A stretch of DNA of 64,000 nucleotides from Pseudocercospora fijiensis CIRAD86 (GCF_000340215.1 NW_006921541.1:3011527-3075526), one strand, 5' to 3'; counted from the first letter of the stretch, positions 21,191-33,370 are shown. Program-made: numbers and translations. Notes: a model not told the origin generated them from the letters alone.

Positions 21191-24100
21191 AAGAGAGTTC
21201 CTTAATACCGAAAGCGCTTAAGCATTAATAGCAGTCTTCCGTATAAAAGTTATCGTTAACGGGCATCCGACGAGTATATTAATAGATTCCGGAGCGAGCG
21301 GGAACTTTGCCTCCGAATTATTCGTTAAAAGCTAAGGGATCGCAACCCGAAGTAGAAGAGAAGGAGCGTATAAACTTATAGTAGTAGATAGGTTACCGCT
21401 ACCTAGTATAGAACGAGAAACGATACCGTTACTACTAGCTATCTAATAGCACTACGAGGAGATTGTCTTAGATGTTACTAATATAGCTAGTTATAATATT
21501 GTATTAGGTATACCTTAGTTAAGAAAGTATAACCCGGTCGTAGACTAGAGAAAAGGAGTACTTATATTTAAGGAATACGACTATATAATCGGCATTCAAC
21601 CTATATAGCGGCAGCGTTCGTAGGCAGATAAGATTAATAAACGCAGGGCGATTCGTAAGACGTTTACGTCGACAGGAATTACGGAGAACCGTATTCAACC
21701 CGGATCGACACTACCGTTAGGTTAGGAAGGTTATAATAATAATTACGGGAAGGATAGAAGTTATACACTATCGAAGAATGAAACTAGAATCTCGGACCTA
21801 GATATTCCTAAAGAGTATAATAAGTAGAAGCGACTCTTTAAAGAGGAGAGAGGCAAAGCAGCCTTACCTAAACACTAACTATAGGATTATAAAATACACT
21901 TATAGCCTAGGAAAGAGCCTCTATAGGGACCCTTATACGCAATGTCTAAGAAAGAGCTTAAAACCCTAGACAAGTAGCTAAAAGAGAAATTAGAAAAAGG
22001 CTAGATACGGAAGTCGATATCCTCGGCAGCCTTACTAGTAATGTTCGTTCCGAAAGCCGGATTAGACGAAGGACGGCTAGTAGTCGATTTTAGACGACTT
22101 AACGACATCACAATTAAGAATCGGTACCTACTACCGAATATCGAAGAAATGCAAGACCGATTAACTAGATTAGACTAGTATACGAAGATTAACCTACGCG
22201 ATGCGTTTTATGCAATACGTATAGCAGCTAGATACGAATAGATAACAGCATTCCGAACAAGATATAGGCTTTACGAATTCTTAGTTATGCCTATAGGACT
22301 TATAAATGCCCTAGCGTTATATTAAGACCTTATAAACGAAGTCCTCCGAGACCTTCTAGATATATACGTTATCGTATATATAGACGATATCTTAGTCTAT
22401 ACTAAAGGAGCTCTCGCGGACTATATACGAATAGTATAGGATATCTTTGAACGATTTACTTAAGTAGGATTTAAGACTGCACCTAAGAAATGCGAATTCT
22501 ATAAGAAGGAAGTCAAATTCCTAGGATTTATTATTAGCACTATAGGAATTAGGATCGATCTAGAAAAAACCAAGTTAATATAGGAATAGCCAACGCCTAT
22601 ATGCGTTAAAGACGTACAATCATTCCTAGGATTAGCTAACTATAATAGGAAATTCATCGAGGGCTATTCTAAGATAGCGGCACCCCTTACGGAGCTTATA
22701 AAGAAAGACAAGAAATAGAACTAGAGTACGAAGGAAGACGAAGCGTTTAGGCAGCTAAAGAAGCAATGCGTTTCTACGCTAACGCTACGATTATTCGATA
22801 GGAGTAAGGCGGTCTAGATAGAAACAGACGCGTCGGATAGGGCTATAGGAGTATACCTTATATAGGAGCATAACGGGAAACGATACCCGGTAGCCTATTA
22901 CTCGAGAAAGATATTACCCGCGGAATAGAACTACGACATCTATAATAAGGAGCTACTTGCAATAGTTATATTACTACAATACTAGCGAGTATACGCGGAA
23001 GGAGTACTAAGTCTTACGATTCTTTCTAATTATAAGAATCTAACTTACTTCACTACGACTAAAGTACTAACCCGAAGATAGGCCCGCTAGTCGGAGCTAC
23101 TAGGGCAGTATAAGTTCGAAATCCGCTATACCCTAGGACGCGAGAACGGACGAGCCGACGCACTAAGCCGCCGTAGCGACTATATAGAGGGTTACGAACC
23201 AGTATAGTAGCAGATATTAAAAGCAAACTAAGACGGAAGCCTTAGTACTAATACAAAAGAATTCAACTATATTATACGAGTTCTTTAGGATATAGAAGAA
23301 CAGTTTCTAATCGAATACGGGAAATACTAAGTACCTAAGGAACGAGTTACGGAGTATATACGATAACACTACGACGGACTAGAAAATGGACACCCGGGAG
23401 TTTCAAAAACAATAGAACTAGTTAAGCGAAGCTTCGGATTCCTATATATACGACAACGAGTTCTAGAATATATTAAGAAATGTCTACAATGTTAGCGTAA
23501 TAAGGCTAACAGACACGCTAGATATAGACATATCCAATTTAGGACGCTACTAGATAAACTATAGGACGAGGTTACAATAGACTTTATTACGAAACTACCG
23601 AAGTCTAAGGATCCGGTTACAGGATATAGCTACGATATAATACTTGTTATAGTCGATAGGCTTACGAAATACGTATACTTCATTCCTGCTAACGAAGCAA
23701 GTACGGTAGAGCAACTCGGATACCTCGTACTAGATAGACTTATACGATACTACGGATTTCTAAAGACTTATATTACGGACAGAGATAAGCTCTTTACGTC
23801 AAACTACTAGAAGACGCTTATAGCGACGCTTAGAATTAAGCACAAGCTATTAACGGTATACTATCTATAGATAGACGGCTAAACGGAAGTTAAGAATTAG
23901 GCCTTAGAGGTATACTTACGGCACTACGTCAATTACGTATAAAACAATTAGGCATCGCTATTGCCTATAGCACAACTTATACTAAACAACTAACAATCTG
24001 AGACTACGAAAGAGACACTATTCTTCGCTAATTTTAGGAAACATCCGTAGCTGTTCGGGGAATAGTATTTACAGTATCTATACGCGGATAAAGCGATAGT

Positions 24101-24590
24101 CGCTTTAGAAGACTTGAAGCAGGTATATAAAGAATTACAAAGGGCAATTGCCGAGTCTTAAGAAAAGATTACGGGACTATATAATACTAAACGAAAAATA
24201 GCACCTTAGCTAAAAAAGGGGGATAAGGTCTACCTCCTAACAAAGAATCTAAAAACCCGGAGATCGACTAAGAAACTAGACTACGTTAAAGTCGGGCTAT
24301 TTCTAATTAATAAGCCTAAAGGACTAGTTAATTACCGACTCAAACTACCGGACGACGCGAAAATCTACCTAGTATTCTATATCTCTATGCTAGAACCTAT
24401 AGACGCCGAAACACCGTGTTAAGAAACATTTCACTTCTAACCTAAGGAAGAAAATAAGTTTGAAGTCGAAAAGATCCTAGATTAGTAAGGTTAGAAATAC
24501 CTTATTAAATAGAAAGGATACCTACATTTAGAAAACACCTAGGAACTAAAAGAAAACCTATAGAACTGTTAGCAGATAATCAAAAAATTT
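21190..24590 (+). pseudogene. pol: G2-B pol (protease-RT-RNase H-integrase-chromodomain), RIP-inactivated
   Basis: Protease: ILIDSGASGNF at 21279-21306. RT: about 22010-22560, with VDFRRLNDITIKNRYLLP and YIDDILVY at 22377-22400. RNase H: TDASDRAIGVYL near 22825 and YNKELLAIVILLQY near 22945, ending GRENGRADALSRRSDY. Integrase: HHCC region with CLQC near 23480, IDFITKLPKS at about 23580, TDRDKLF near 23780. Chromodomain: FEVEKILD...KYLIK.KGYLHLENT at about 24460-24545. Catalytic Asp residues of protease and RT are retained and the damage is mostly TAG for Trp/Gln. The chromodomain would read histone marks and direct integration (family knowledge). Confidence 0.93.
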
Positions 24591-24601
24591 CAAAACCGAA
24601 C

Positions 24602-24690
24602 AAAAAAGAAATAACTAGTATAGGAATTGAACCTACGACCTCTTAGACCCTATCGATTATAGCGCCTTAGAGTTCTTAACGACCTAGGGT
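24602..24690 (-). tRNA. tRNA-like (pol III) remnant inside G2-B
   Basis: On the minus strand a class-II-tRNA-like D-arm end (CTAAGGCGC) is followed by a short variable region, an exact B-box-like T-arm (AGGTTCAATTCC with a TAGG/CCTA stem) and, after about 15 bases, a T6 run that could terminate RNA polymerase III. The acceptor stem does not pair convincingly and the A box is poor, so it is not a working tRNA by eye. It could be a retro-captured tRNA/SINE piece or chance. The equivalent place in copy A is in the assembly gap. Confidence 0.3.
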
Positions 24691-24818
24691 AGTATAGCTC
24701 GAGGAGCGGGGACTCTAATAGCGTACCTAGCAACTATGTCTTTTATAGCTAAGAATTATACTACTAGACTAACTAGCTAGAAGATAAAATAGATAGGAAA
24801 CATTGAAAATATATACCT

Positions 24819-25322
24819 TTAGGACACTAGACTCTCGGCACTCCTACTAGGAATTTCAGAGGTAGGCTAGGACGTCCTATCTAGACGACTCTAGTTATAA
24901 GGCGACATCTATAATCGGCTATCTAGGGGAAACGGCTCGTTAGTAGGTAACGAGAATATTATCGGCTCTATAGGCGAAGAGCCTAGCTCTCTTTCGAGCT
25001 CCTCCGCCTATTAAATAGAGGCTTCCTCTGCCTTAAGAGCTTATACCTCCCGATCTTCCTTTATACGTAGCGACTTATATAAGCGACGGACCTTTGCGCG
25101 ATACTCGAAAAGCTTCCGCGTAAGAAGGTCCTCCTCCTCTTCGGCCGCTTCGAGATCTTTAGCTATCTTTAGGCGCGCCTTCCGGATTTTTTTATACTCT
25201 ATACGAGTAACTTGTATATTATAGGACTAGCCGTATAGGGCGTACTCGGAGCAGCGACCGGAACGGAGATCGACTTTATAGGATTTATCGGCCTATTCGT
25301 AATAAAAGCAGCGGATCGGCAT
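24819..25322 (-). CDS. G2-B antisense ORF: Zn2Cys6-like domain plus coiled coil
   Basis: A minus-strand frame of 167 codons starting at an intact ATG (25322-25320), about 145 bp inside the 3' LTR and antisense to gag-pol, ending at TAA (24821-24819). Residues 5-34 align with the copy A ORF. Across both copies, Cys or Tyr (a TGC to TAC change) occupies positions 5, 8, 15, 24, 27 and 34, giving Cx2Cx6Cx8Cx2Cx6C, the spacing of fungal Zn2Cys6 DNA-binding clusters. A Glu/Lys/Arg-rich heptad-like stretch follows. The internal stops are TAG (readable as Gln or Trp; Arg is expected at one site). It would be transcribed from the 3' LTR side. Function is inferred from spacing only. Confidence 0.6.
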
Positions 25323-25453
25323 TTCGAGGCAGTCGGTAAGGATGTTATTTACGATATTTTCCTTACGCTAACGAGAAGACAAGTCCTTTAATAACTTTAG
25401 TATAGCAAAGAAGTTAGAATTAGAAAGTTCCGGAATAAGGGACTATCCCGCTT

Positions 25454-25467
25454 AAGGAGGGGGATAG
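25454..25467 (+). other. G2-B polypurine tract
   Basis: AAGGAGGGGGATAG directly precedes the 3' LTR and is the expected primer for plus-strand DNA synthesis. Confidence 0.85.
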
Positions 25468-25814
25468 TGTTACGGATCTAATTAGTTAGAGTCCTTATAT
25501 AATCTTAAGAGCGACGCTAAGACTAGTAGGCTAAGCTGTCGCTCTATCTTACTAGGAGCGATAGGAGCGGTCGAGAGCGACAGCGTCGCTTACGTCGCTT
25601 ACGACTATAGACAAGATGTCTCCTTTGTATTTAGGAACGCCGGAATGCCCTTATAGCTCGAGGCGTTTAACTTATATTACCTACTTACTAATTGGAATTA
25701 CCTTTATACCAATTATTCTGTCTCTGCCTCCCGCTTATATTAGCCTCTCTAAAGAAGCCTCGGCTTGCACGTAATAAGAAGTCACTTAACGATCTGTCGC
25801 GAGTAACCGTAACA
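25468..25814 (+). repeat. G2-B 3' LTR (347 bp)
   Basis: Same limits as the 5' LTR. Followed by the duplicated CTCGT at 25815-25819. The CA/TG sites it keeps (for example TTGTATTTAGG, GCTTGCACG) are often the ones mutated in the 5' LTR, consistent with RIP acting unequally on the two. Confidence 0.96.
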
Positions 25815-28060
25815 CTCGTTAGCGCGAAGAAGACGCTTATTAATTAAAGTCTAGCGCGTACGCTAGCCTCGAAGTCGCTACCGCTCGAACTTGAGTTCTT
25901 TAGGGAATAGAACTAGAGGTTCCTTAAAAACCGACTCGATCGGAGTAGTAAGGAGCTTAGGAGGAGCTAGTACAGGCGCTTATAGCGAGCCGTTACTCGG
26001 CGCCTACGTTAGGGAGGCGGGTGCCTATAGTAGCGGTAAATTAGGAAGTGTACGCGCTAGCGGAGATAGTAATTTTAGTAAAGCCGGTCGATTTGCGGGT
26101 ATTATTAAAGGTAGTGCCGATTCTAAAGCCGAAGGCGTATAAAGAGGCTGCGCGCTAATAGGATTAATCGGGCCGCTTTCCGTACTATTAACCGGGCTAC
26201 TAGACGCGTAGGTCGTAGCGTCTCGGTAAAGGGTAAAGAAGCTAGGCATAGTATCCTATAGCTTCTCGGCCTCTAGAATCTTAACCTCTAACGCTTTGCC
26301 CTTCTAAACAAACTCCTATTTACCTAAATAGTATAGCGGAGGGTCGTCCTTATTAACGAAGTAGTCGACTATAGCCTTATAGAGTACTCGGCCTATTTGT
26401 CGGCCCTCGCCTAGTAACGCCTTTGCTAACTCCGTTAACTATTTCTTCTTCGTAGTAAGCGCCGTAACCGCCTATATAAACGACTTCCTATCGAAAACGT
26501 AATCTAGATTAACCGCCGCGATAACCGCCGGTACGCAATATTTTAGAAAGGAAAACCGTCTAATATCGGAGAGCGAATAGTCTAGATTCGGAAGCACTAT
26601 CGATAGGCTAGCGATAGTCTAACGCTATACTATACTAAACTTACTACCCGGCGTTCCCTACGATTATAGGCGAGCTATTACCTCGAGCGATTCTAAATCG
26701 GAGTCGTCTATATTATTAGCTAGGGGCAACGGTACTAAGCTCGCTATTAGCGTCTCGTTAATGCGACTACGACCTAGGAATAACGGTATATATCGCTATA
26801 ATAGTTATCGACCGGCGTCCGTTAATATATAGTATAGTTCTATATTAGATCTGTTCTCGGTAAATATTAGGAAAGGCCGTATATACCTATCCTTAGTAGC
26901 GTAGCTTAATACCGTCTAAACCTCGCTAGTACTTAAGCTGCCGTTAGTAGAAATAAGCTATAGCGCCCTACGAAAGATCTATTAGAGGTTGCCTTCTACT
27001 ATAGCGAGGATTATAAAGCCTTCTAGCGTCTACGCTAGGTTAGTACCGTGCTCCTCTAGCCGCGTTTATTATAGGTTAAGCGCGGCGTTATCTATCTCTC
27101 TACGATACTCGCCGATCTAATCCGCTATTATATCTTCTTCGCCTACTAAATCCTTTATCGAGTTCTCTATATTCTCTATCTTAGGCGTAGCCGTACGTAT
27201 CTCGACTATAGCGTTAAGTACTATATCCTTTTTGTTTGTTATATTCTTAAGCTTAGCCGCGACCGTAGAAATCTCGATCGAAGTGTCTAAGGCTATCTCC
27301 TCTCTACTCGTTATATCCTTAGGCTCCGGCGCGGCTATACGATTCTCGACTGTTTTATCTAATACCGTATCCTCTTTATTCGTTATATTATCTAGCTTAG
27401 GCGCGGCCGTATAGTTCTCGACTGTAGTATCTAATACTATATCCTCCTTATTCGTTATATTATCTAGCTTAAGCGCGGCCGTACGATTCCCGACCGTAGC
27501 TATAGCCTCCTTACTCGCCTTACTCTCTAGCTTAGGCGTAGGCGTTAAGCTAGTAACAAATAAGAACTGTTCGGCCGGCCCTAGACTGTCTAATAGTAGC
27601 GGTTCCTCGCGAGGAGCGTTAATCTTACTACTTCCTATCGCGGCGTCCTAGGAGTCTCGATCCTCGTTTCTACGATCTTCCCTAGTTATCGCTTCCTAGA
27701 GGAGGTCGAACGTATTAGCCTTATAGTATAAGCGAGACGCGCGTTATAAATTCGACTCGAATAGTATAACGCTTAGGCGCTTACGCCGCGATCGGTACTA
27801 TAGTAATTTTTGCCGAAAAGCTACTACTTTACGTTCCTTACGACGGACGCGCTTCTCGCAATTAAGGGCCGTTTCTATTCGTCGTCGATAATTAATAAAA
27901 GGCTCTCTTATAGTAGAATGCCGGAAAGATAGTAGTAGTCCGAAATAATGCTAAATAAGGGATAGCCCGCGTCTACGTATAACGGTTACCTAAGTAACGT
28001 AGTTACGATAATAATATAAGGGTACGCCTAGGCGGATTACGACTCCGAAGGAGAAGTCGC
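25815..28060 (-). pseudogene. ORF-X, main segment, with 24-residue tandem repeats
   Basis: The N-terminal two thirds of the unidentified ORF downstream of the G3 integrase. The frame starts at the G1 insertion site (RRDFSFGVVIRLGVPLYYYR) and is very basic at first (YRRRIETALNCEKRVRRKER, FRQKLL.YRSRRKRLS). It passes into an acidic region with tandem repeats (27181-27540), then a mixed region (GEYRREIDNAALNL, SYATKDRYIRPFLIFTENRS, VNLDYVFDRKSFI), then MPSFFTLYRDATTYASSSPV and Pro/Ala/Leu-rich sequence to LINKRLLRANE at the G2-B site. I noted only TAG/TAA breaks when reading it. Family unknown. Confidence 0.55.
27181..27540 (-). repeat. 72-bp coding tandem repeat (24 residues), five units
   Basis: Minus strand, in frame with ORF-X: four 24-residue units and one shorter 21-residue unit, of the type LDNITNKEDIVLD followed by TTVENYTAAPK. 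Units differ at several residues (for example LKNITNKKDIVLN), and unit lengths stay multiples of three. Such acidic repeats suggest a flexible or binding region of a real protein. Confidence 0.8.
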
Positions 28061-28248
28061 TATAAGAAGGGTATATTAGTAGGTAGATAGGGTAGTAGTA
28101 GGTATAGGTAGTATTCGATAGAGAACTAGGAGGAGAAGGAGGAAGGCAGGCTAGTTAGCCTAACGCTAAGCGCTAAGCCCTACCTAAGGCACTAAGACCC
28201 TAGCTTTACTCGAGCTAGTTATATACTAATTACGTATAGCCTCTAATA
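28061..28248 (-). repeat. G1 copy 2 3' LTR (188 bp)
   Basis: Minus strand starts TATTAGAGGCTATACG and ends CCCTTCTTATA. It differs from the LTRs of copies 1 and 3 by lacking an inserted GGCTAA-type segment near the start. Confidence 0.95.
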
Positions 28249-28262
28249 TACGCTTCCCTTCT
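28249..28262 (-). other. G1 polypurine tract
   Basis: Minus strand reads AGAAGGGAAGCGTA directly before the 3' LTR. Confidence 0.8.
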
Positions 28263-29499
28263 AAAGGCCGCGCCCTCGTAGCCTTTCTATATTCTAACCT
28301 CGACCTCCGTTACTACTAACTTAGCAAGTCTAATAAGCTGCTTAGCCGCGCTGAATTAAACACTTAACTACCTAATTATATAACTATATTAAACCTTACC
28401 TTCTAATATAATGTCCAACTTCTAACTGCGCTATCCCTATATATAATAAACTATAAAGTAATATGTATCTATAAGAATTAAGGGCCTTCGACTAATTATA
28501 ATACGAGCGCGTCTTCCCTACTATAATAGGTAGACGTACGAGGTATTGTAGCCCTGCCTCCGTTCTAAGTAATGTCGTACCGAGTTCTTTGCGTCTACTC
28601 TTAAAAGACCTAGAAATATCCGCTTCCGAGGGTTGTTCTTGTTATTACGAGGGCTATTATCTACTGTCGTAGTTTCGCTAGCCCTAATTAGCTAGGTTTA
28701 GTAGCCTTCAAGTATCAATCTTATCTTATCTTTTTAAAAAACACGGTTCTTCCGGTTTCTATAGGTAAAGGCTATTATAAGTGTAGTAGTTAAGGTTCGC
28801 CTCGCTTAAAGGGTCGGAAAGATCGAGGAGTAACTTATTATCCGTAAGATCGACCCCGGCTAACTTAGCTCTATAGTTTTGCCCTTAGTTAGCTAGTCTA
28901 TTAGTCGCTTAATCTTTTGAGCGGCTTAAAGTTTTAATCAAAGTTTTAATCAAACCTTTAATATAGCTATTCTTTTAACTTAATTAGTATAGCGCGCTTC
29001 CGGCCTTAGGCCGCAGTATAGGTAAGGTTGTCTTCGTAAGTGTAGTAGCAATAGCAGGTAATGTTAACAATAGCGGCGCTAGTCGTCTTAGCGATAACTT
29101 TACCTTCTTCTAATTTCCTTCTTTAACTAATAACAACTCGGCAACACCGTTACTAATATAGCTATGTCTTTCCTTTCTTAAACAGTAACACACTCTGTAA
29201 TACTATTACTAATATAGCCGCGCCGGCCGCGCTGTCCTCGCCGATTGCCTAGGCCTCGATAGAATAAGGGAATAAGAGGGGGACTTAAATACTAGGAGAA
29301 GGGCCTCGTAGGGCGCGTTAGTAGAGAGGTAGTTTCCTAAAAGAGTAGCGAATAGTTGACGCGTTATAGCGCGCTTGTTAACACTCGGTACGCGTTTACT
29401 ATAGTAGTATAGTCTTATTGTCCTAGTTTGCCGGCCTCTGATTAGTTAGCTAATAACACCCCGGGGGTACTATTAATCCTAGGCCTTAATAGTAACATT
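28263..29499 (-). other. G1 copy 2 3' non-coding region
   Basis: About 1.2 kb between pol and the polypurine tract without a convincing frame. It includes a 12-bp tandem AAAGTTTTAATC (28930-28960) and the palindrome at 29451. The first ~740 bp are absent from copy 1. Confidence 0.7.
29451..29475. repeat. CCCCGGGGG palindrome, copy 2 of 11
   Basis: TAATAACACCCCGGGGG followed by TACTATTA, about 25 bp downstream of the G1 copy 2 pol end. Same position relative to pol as 2302-2326 in copy 1. Confidence 0.8.
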
Positions 29500-32400
29500 A
29501 TAGGCCCTTAGCCTTCTTCTTGTTCTTTATACTAGTCTAATACTTATCTAACAACTTAGTTATATCTTTAAAAGAGGCTTTAGCTTCCTACGAGTCCTAT
29601 TTAGGTAAATAGCCTTACTATCTTAATAGGTACTCCTTCTTGCCTTTTCTAGTCCGGTGCCGTAGGATACGTTCTATAGACTATAGTTCTTTACTATTAG
29701 CTAGTATATCCTCGGATTTAGTAGGTACTTTATCCCCTTCGCGTAGGTAGTACGGCTTAAGGAGGGATATATAGAAGGTGTTATAGATAGTATAATAAGG
29801 TAGAAGCTATAACTAATAGGCCTAGGTGCCCCTAGGTTCTCGGATACGGAATAGACTAATGTATCTTAGTGCAAGCTTAGGCCTCGTTTTACCGTTAGGT
29901 AATAGGTGTTTACGGATACGGAGGTTCTTCGTGCTAAGCATAACTATATCGCCTTGTTTTAAAGGTTATTAGCGTATAGTGTTTGTTATAATAGGCCTTC
30001 TAATAGGCCTAGGCCTTTGCTAGTTTGTTAGCTATCTTAGCGTAAATTTCTCGTATCTTTTAAACCCTCTTAATAGCCGCTAGTGTCTTAGGTTGACCCG
30101 CTTCCCTTTCCTTACGCTCGGCCTCGAGCGATAGGGGGTCTTATAGTAGCGTAGGGTTGCTTCCTATTATAGCGAAATAAGGTAAGACCTTAGTAGATAA
30201 GTAGACACTGTTATTGTATACGAATTCGGCTAGTTATAGGAGATTGACCTAGTTATTAGGGTTCTTATTAATGTAGCTACGTAGGTACTACTATAGGGTA
30301 GCATTCTGTCTCTCTATTTAACCGTTAGTCTATAGATAGAAGGCTATTAATAGCCGATGCTTTAGTCTTAGCTATAGGTATATTTCGCTCTAATAGTGCG
30401 ATATAAATATCGAGCCCCTATCGGAGACTATTCCCTTAGGGGTTCCCTAATAGGTATAGAAGATGTTAGTCTATAGCGCCTCTGCTATATTAATAGTAGT
30501 CCAATCCTTGCGCGCCGGGATATATTAAGCGCCTTTAGTAAATCGATCTATTATAACAAGGATAGCATTATATACGTCCTTGCTACCCCTACGCTTAGTA
30601 GGCGGAAGGCCTATAATAAAGTCTATTATAAGCTCTGCAAATAGCTTGTAAGGGATTAGTAAAGAGGACAACTCGCTAAAAGGCTAATGCTTTAGTGCCT
30701 TAATACGTTAGTATACGGCATACGTGTTAACGTATTCCTTTATATCCCGCTTACTATTTAGCTAGTAGTATATACGCGATAGTAGCTCGTGCGACCTCTC
30801 TATGCTATAGTAACCGGCAAGCTCACTATTATAGTGTCGCTTAAGAAGCTCTTGTCGGATCGAATGCTCGGCAGGGATATAGAGCCTGCCCTTATAGCGC
30901 AAATAGCTATTAGTATCGATCGACCAATTCTTGCTAGATCTAGTCTTACGGCTACTTCTAAGCTAATCTATACGAGTAGTAGCAAAAGCGTCCCTTTACT
31001 AAGCACGTAACAGCTTATCTATAAACGCTCGTCTATGCCCTTCTATAAGTTCGCTTAATAGCACCCTCGCTGTCTTACGTAGTACGCACTATATGCATCT
31101 AGTAGTACTAGCAGCCGGATTAACTGCATTAGTACTTTAATCGCTATTACTATATATAGCGATATCGACTAGGGAGTTATTATAACTTCTCCTATCTGTG
31201 TCCTTAGCCCTTGCCTTAACACGCACTATTAATATAGCAAGAGCATTAATATGCTTTAAGCCGTCGCGGAGTCCGGTAAGCCGCTTATCCTACGCTTACT
31301 TATTAATAATATAGGCTATAGCAATCTTATACTACAGGGTTAGAAACAATGAATTAATAGATTGCTAAGTCCCGCTGTCGTAATTAGGTCGCCTCGATAG
31401 GCTATTAGTAGGGTTGCTTACGCCTAGCCAATATAATATATTAAAATCAAACCTAGCGAGGTAGACGGCCTATCTAGCCTATCGACCTATAACCCTAGTA
31501 ACCTTCGTAATTCCACGGAGGTTGTTATAGTCCGTATAGACCTGAATTGTGTACTAAGCACTATCGAGATAGTAGCGCTAATACTTAAAGGCTTCTACGA
31601 TTGCTAAGAGCTCTTACTCGTAGGTCTCGTATCGACGCTCTATATCGATTATTTTTCGTAAAAAGAAGGCAATCGGGTACTAATAGGTATTATTAGCCTA
31701 TTATAACATAATAGCTAATACAGCGAACTATAAAGCGTTAGTCTTAATTCGGATCTGCTTACTTAGCACGAAATAGTACAATAAGGGGACTTTAGTAAAT
31801 CGCTTCTTTAGACCGTTAAAAGCGGCTTATGTTTTGTTAGTCTACCTAAACTCTCTAGAAGGGTTTGCCTTAGTCTTAGTAAGCTTAGTTAATAGCATTA
31901 CATGCCTCGAATAGCCCTTAATAAAACGGCGGTAGAAATTAGCGAAGCCGAGGAACGATTAAAGCTCCTTAATAGACGTAGGAATAGGCTATTTAGTAAT
32001 TGTTTTAATCCGATTAGGATTAGCCTTAATACCCTCGGTTGAAATAAGGAAGCTAAGGAATAATACCTCTTTAGTAGCAAAGGTGCATTTAGAAGGTTTG
32101 TAATACAAGCTATAGGCCTATAGGCGGTCGAGCACCTTACGTATAGCGGCCTAGTATTCCGCAATGTTAGGTAAGTGTATATAGACTAGGATATCGTCTA
32201 GATAGACTACGTAGAGGTAGTCTAATAGGCCTAATAGGGCCCGATTAGTGTAGGACTAGAATATTATAGGGGCATTAGCTAGGCCAAATAGTATAACTAA
32301 GTACTTAAAGTAGCTATAGCGAGTGCGGAAGGCTGTCTTCTATTTATCGCCCTTGCGAATACAAATGCGGTAATAGGCGTCCTTAATGTCTAATATAGTA

Positions 32401-33370
32401 TAGAAGTAGGCGCTAGAAAGGCGATCGAGGGTCTTATTAATAAGCGGAAGTAGACAGCGGTCTTTAATAGTAACAGCGTTGAGCCCTCTATAATTAATAT
32501 ACAAACGTAGGCTACTATCCTTCTTTAGTACGAATAGGATAGGTGCACTAGTAGGGCTGTTACTATACTAAATTCGACTATTAGCTAGGTTCTTATCTAG
32601 GTACTTACGCAATACAGTAAGCTCTCGCTTACTGAGATTATAGAGGGGCCTAAAGGGGACCTCTTTACCCTCTATAATGTCAATCTTATAATCCGTCTCT
32701 TTAAATATAGGCAGTATCGATGCTAGGTAGTGTTTAAACACATTAATATAGGTCTCTCGAATAGGCTATAGTATTCGAGCAAGCTAATTAGGGTCTATAC
32801 TATTAGGGGGTATAGGTTCGTCGTTATTACTACCGAGTAGGTCGGCGGTCGGATTAGCTAGAGTTAGGTTGCCGATAAATAGGACCCGGATATCGTTAGG
32901 GCACTCGCTAACGTTAATATACTTAATGTCCTCTTTCCTAGCGATTCTAAATCGCTACTATTAACTACCTAAGTCTATTACTATAGTATAGTGCTTAAGG
33001 ACAGGGTTGCCGATAACAATATTAGATAGAAGGCTGTCTATGTCTATTGTATAGGCAGTAAAGTCTAATAAACGCTTATTGCCGAGGTCGTCCTTTAGGA
33101 CTATAGGAATATAGTAGGCTCTATAGGTTAAGTGCCGAGCGTTATTAAACTAAGCAAGGGTTAGCAGGTTAGCCCTATTCAATTGTCGAAGGTCTAATTG
33201 CTTAGCTAGGCGATAGCTAATAAGGGCACTAACTGAATTCCTAGATCTAGCGTAACCTTAGTCTTATAGTTAGCTCTATACGTGTCCTATATAAGATAGG
33301 TTCGTATAATAGCTAGTATAATATCGATAGTTTTACGCCGTACGAGGCTAACGGTTAGTACGGCGCTTAC
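29500..33370 (-). pseudogene. pol: G1 copy 2 pol (protease-RT-RNase H-integrase-chromodomain), RIP-inactivated
   Basis: Same organisation as copy 1 pol. The RT active site YLDDILVY is intact here (32187-32207) although mutated in copy 1. RT N-terminus near 32640 (SPLYNLSKRELTVLRKYL), RNase H ~31550-31800, integrase ~30400-30700 (IIDFITGLPP, ~30600-30620), chromodomain ~29530-29690 before the stop near 29500. TAG codons at Trp/Gln positions inactivate it. A basic stop-free stretch at 31898-32164 on this strand is an out-of-frame shadow of the RT C-terminus. Confidence 0.92.

Larger units (their letters stand above)
18915..25814 (+). mobile_element. G2 copy B: complete Ty3/Gypsy chromodomain element
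   Basis: 6,900 bp with two 347-bp LTRs (18915-19261, 25468-25814) and a perfect 5-bp duplication CTCGT at 18910-18914 and 25815-25819. Plus-strand order: LTR, gag, acidic linker, protease, RT, RNase H, integrase, chromodomain, tRNA-like sequence and antisense ORF (both minus strand), polypurine tract AAGGAGGGGGATAG, LTR. The two LTRs differ at about ten sites, all transitions, as RIP predicts. It inserted into ORF-X of G3. Confidence 0.95.

Noticed and set aside
25891..26142. Plus-strand Gly/Ser-rich ORF as a separate gene
   Set aside because: It overlaps the continuous minus-strand ORF-X frame and has no features of its own.
27232..27414. Plus-strand hydrophobic ORF resembling a membrane peptide
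   Set aside because: It is the antisense of the 24-residue repeats of ORF-X.
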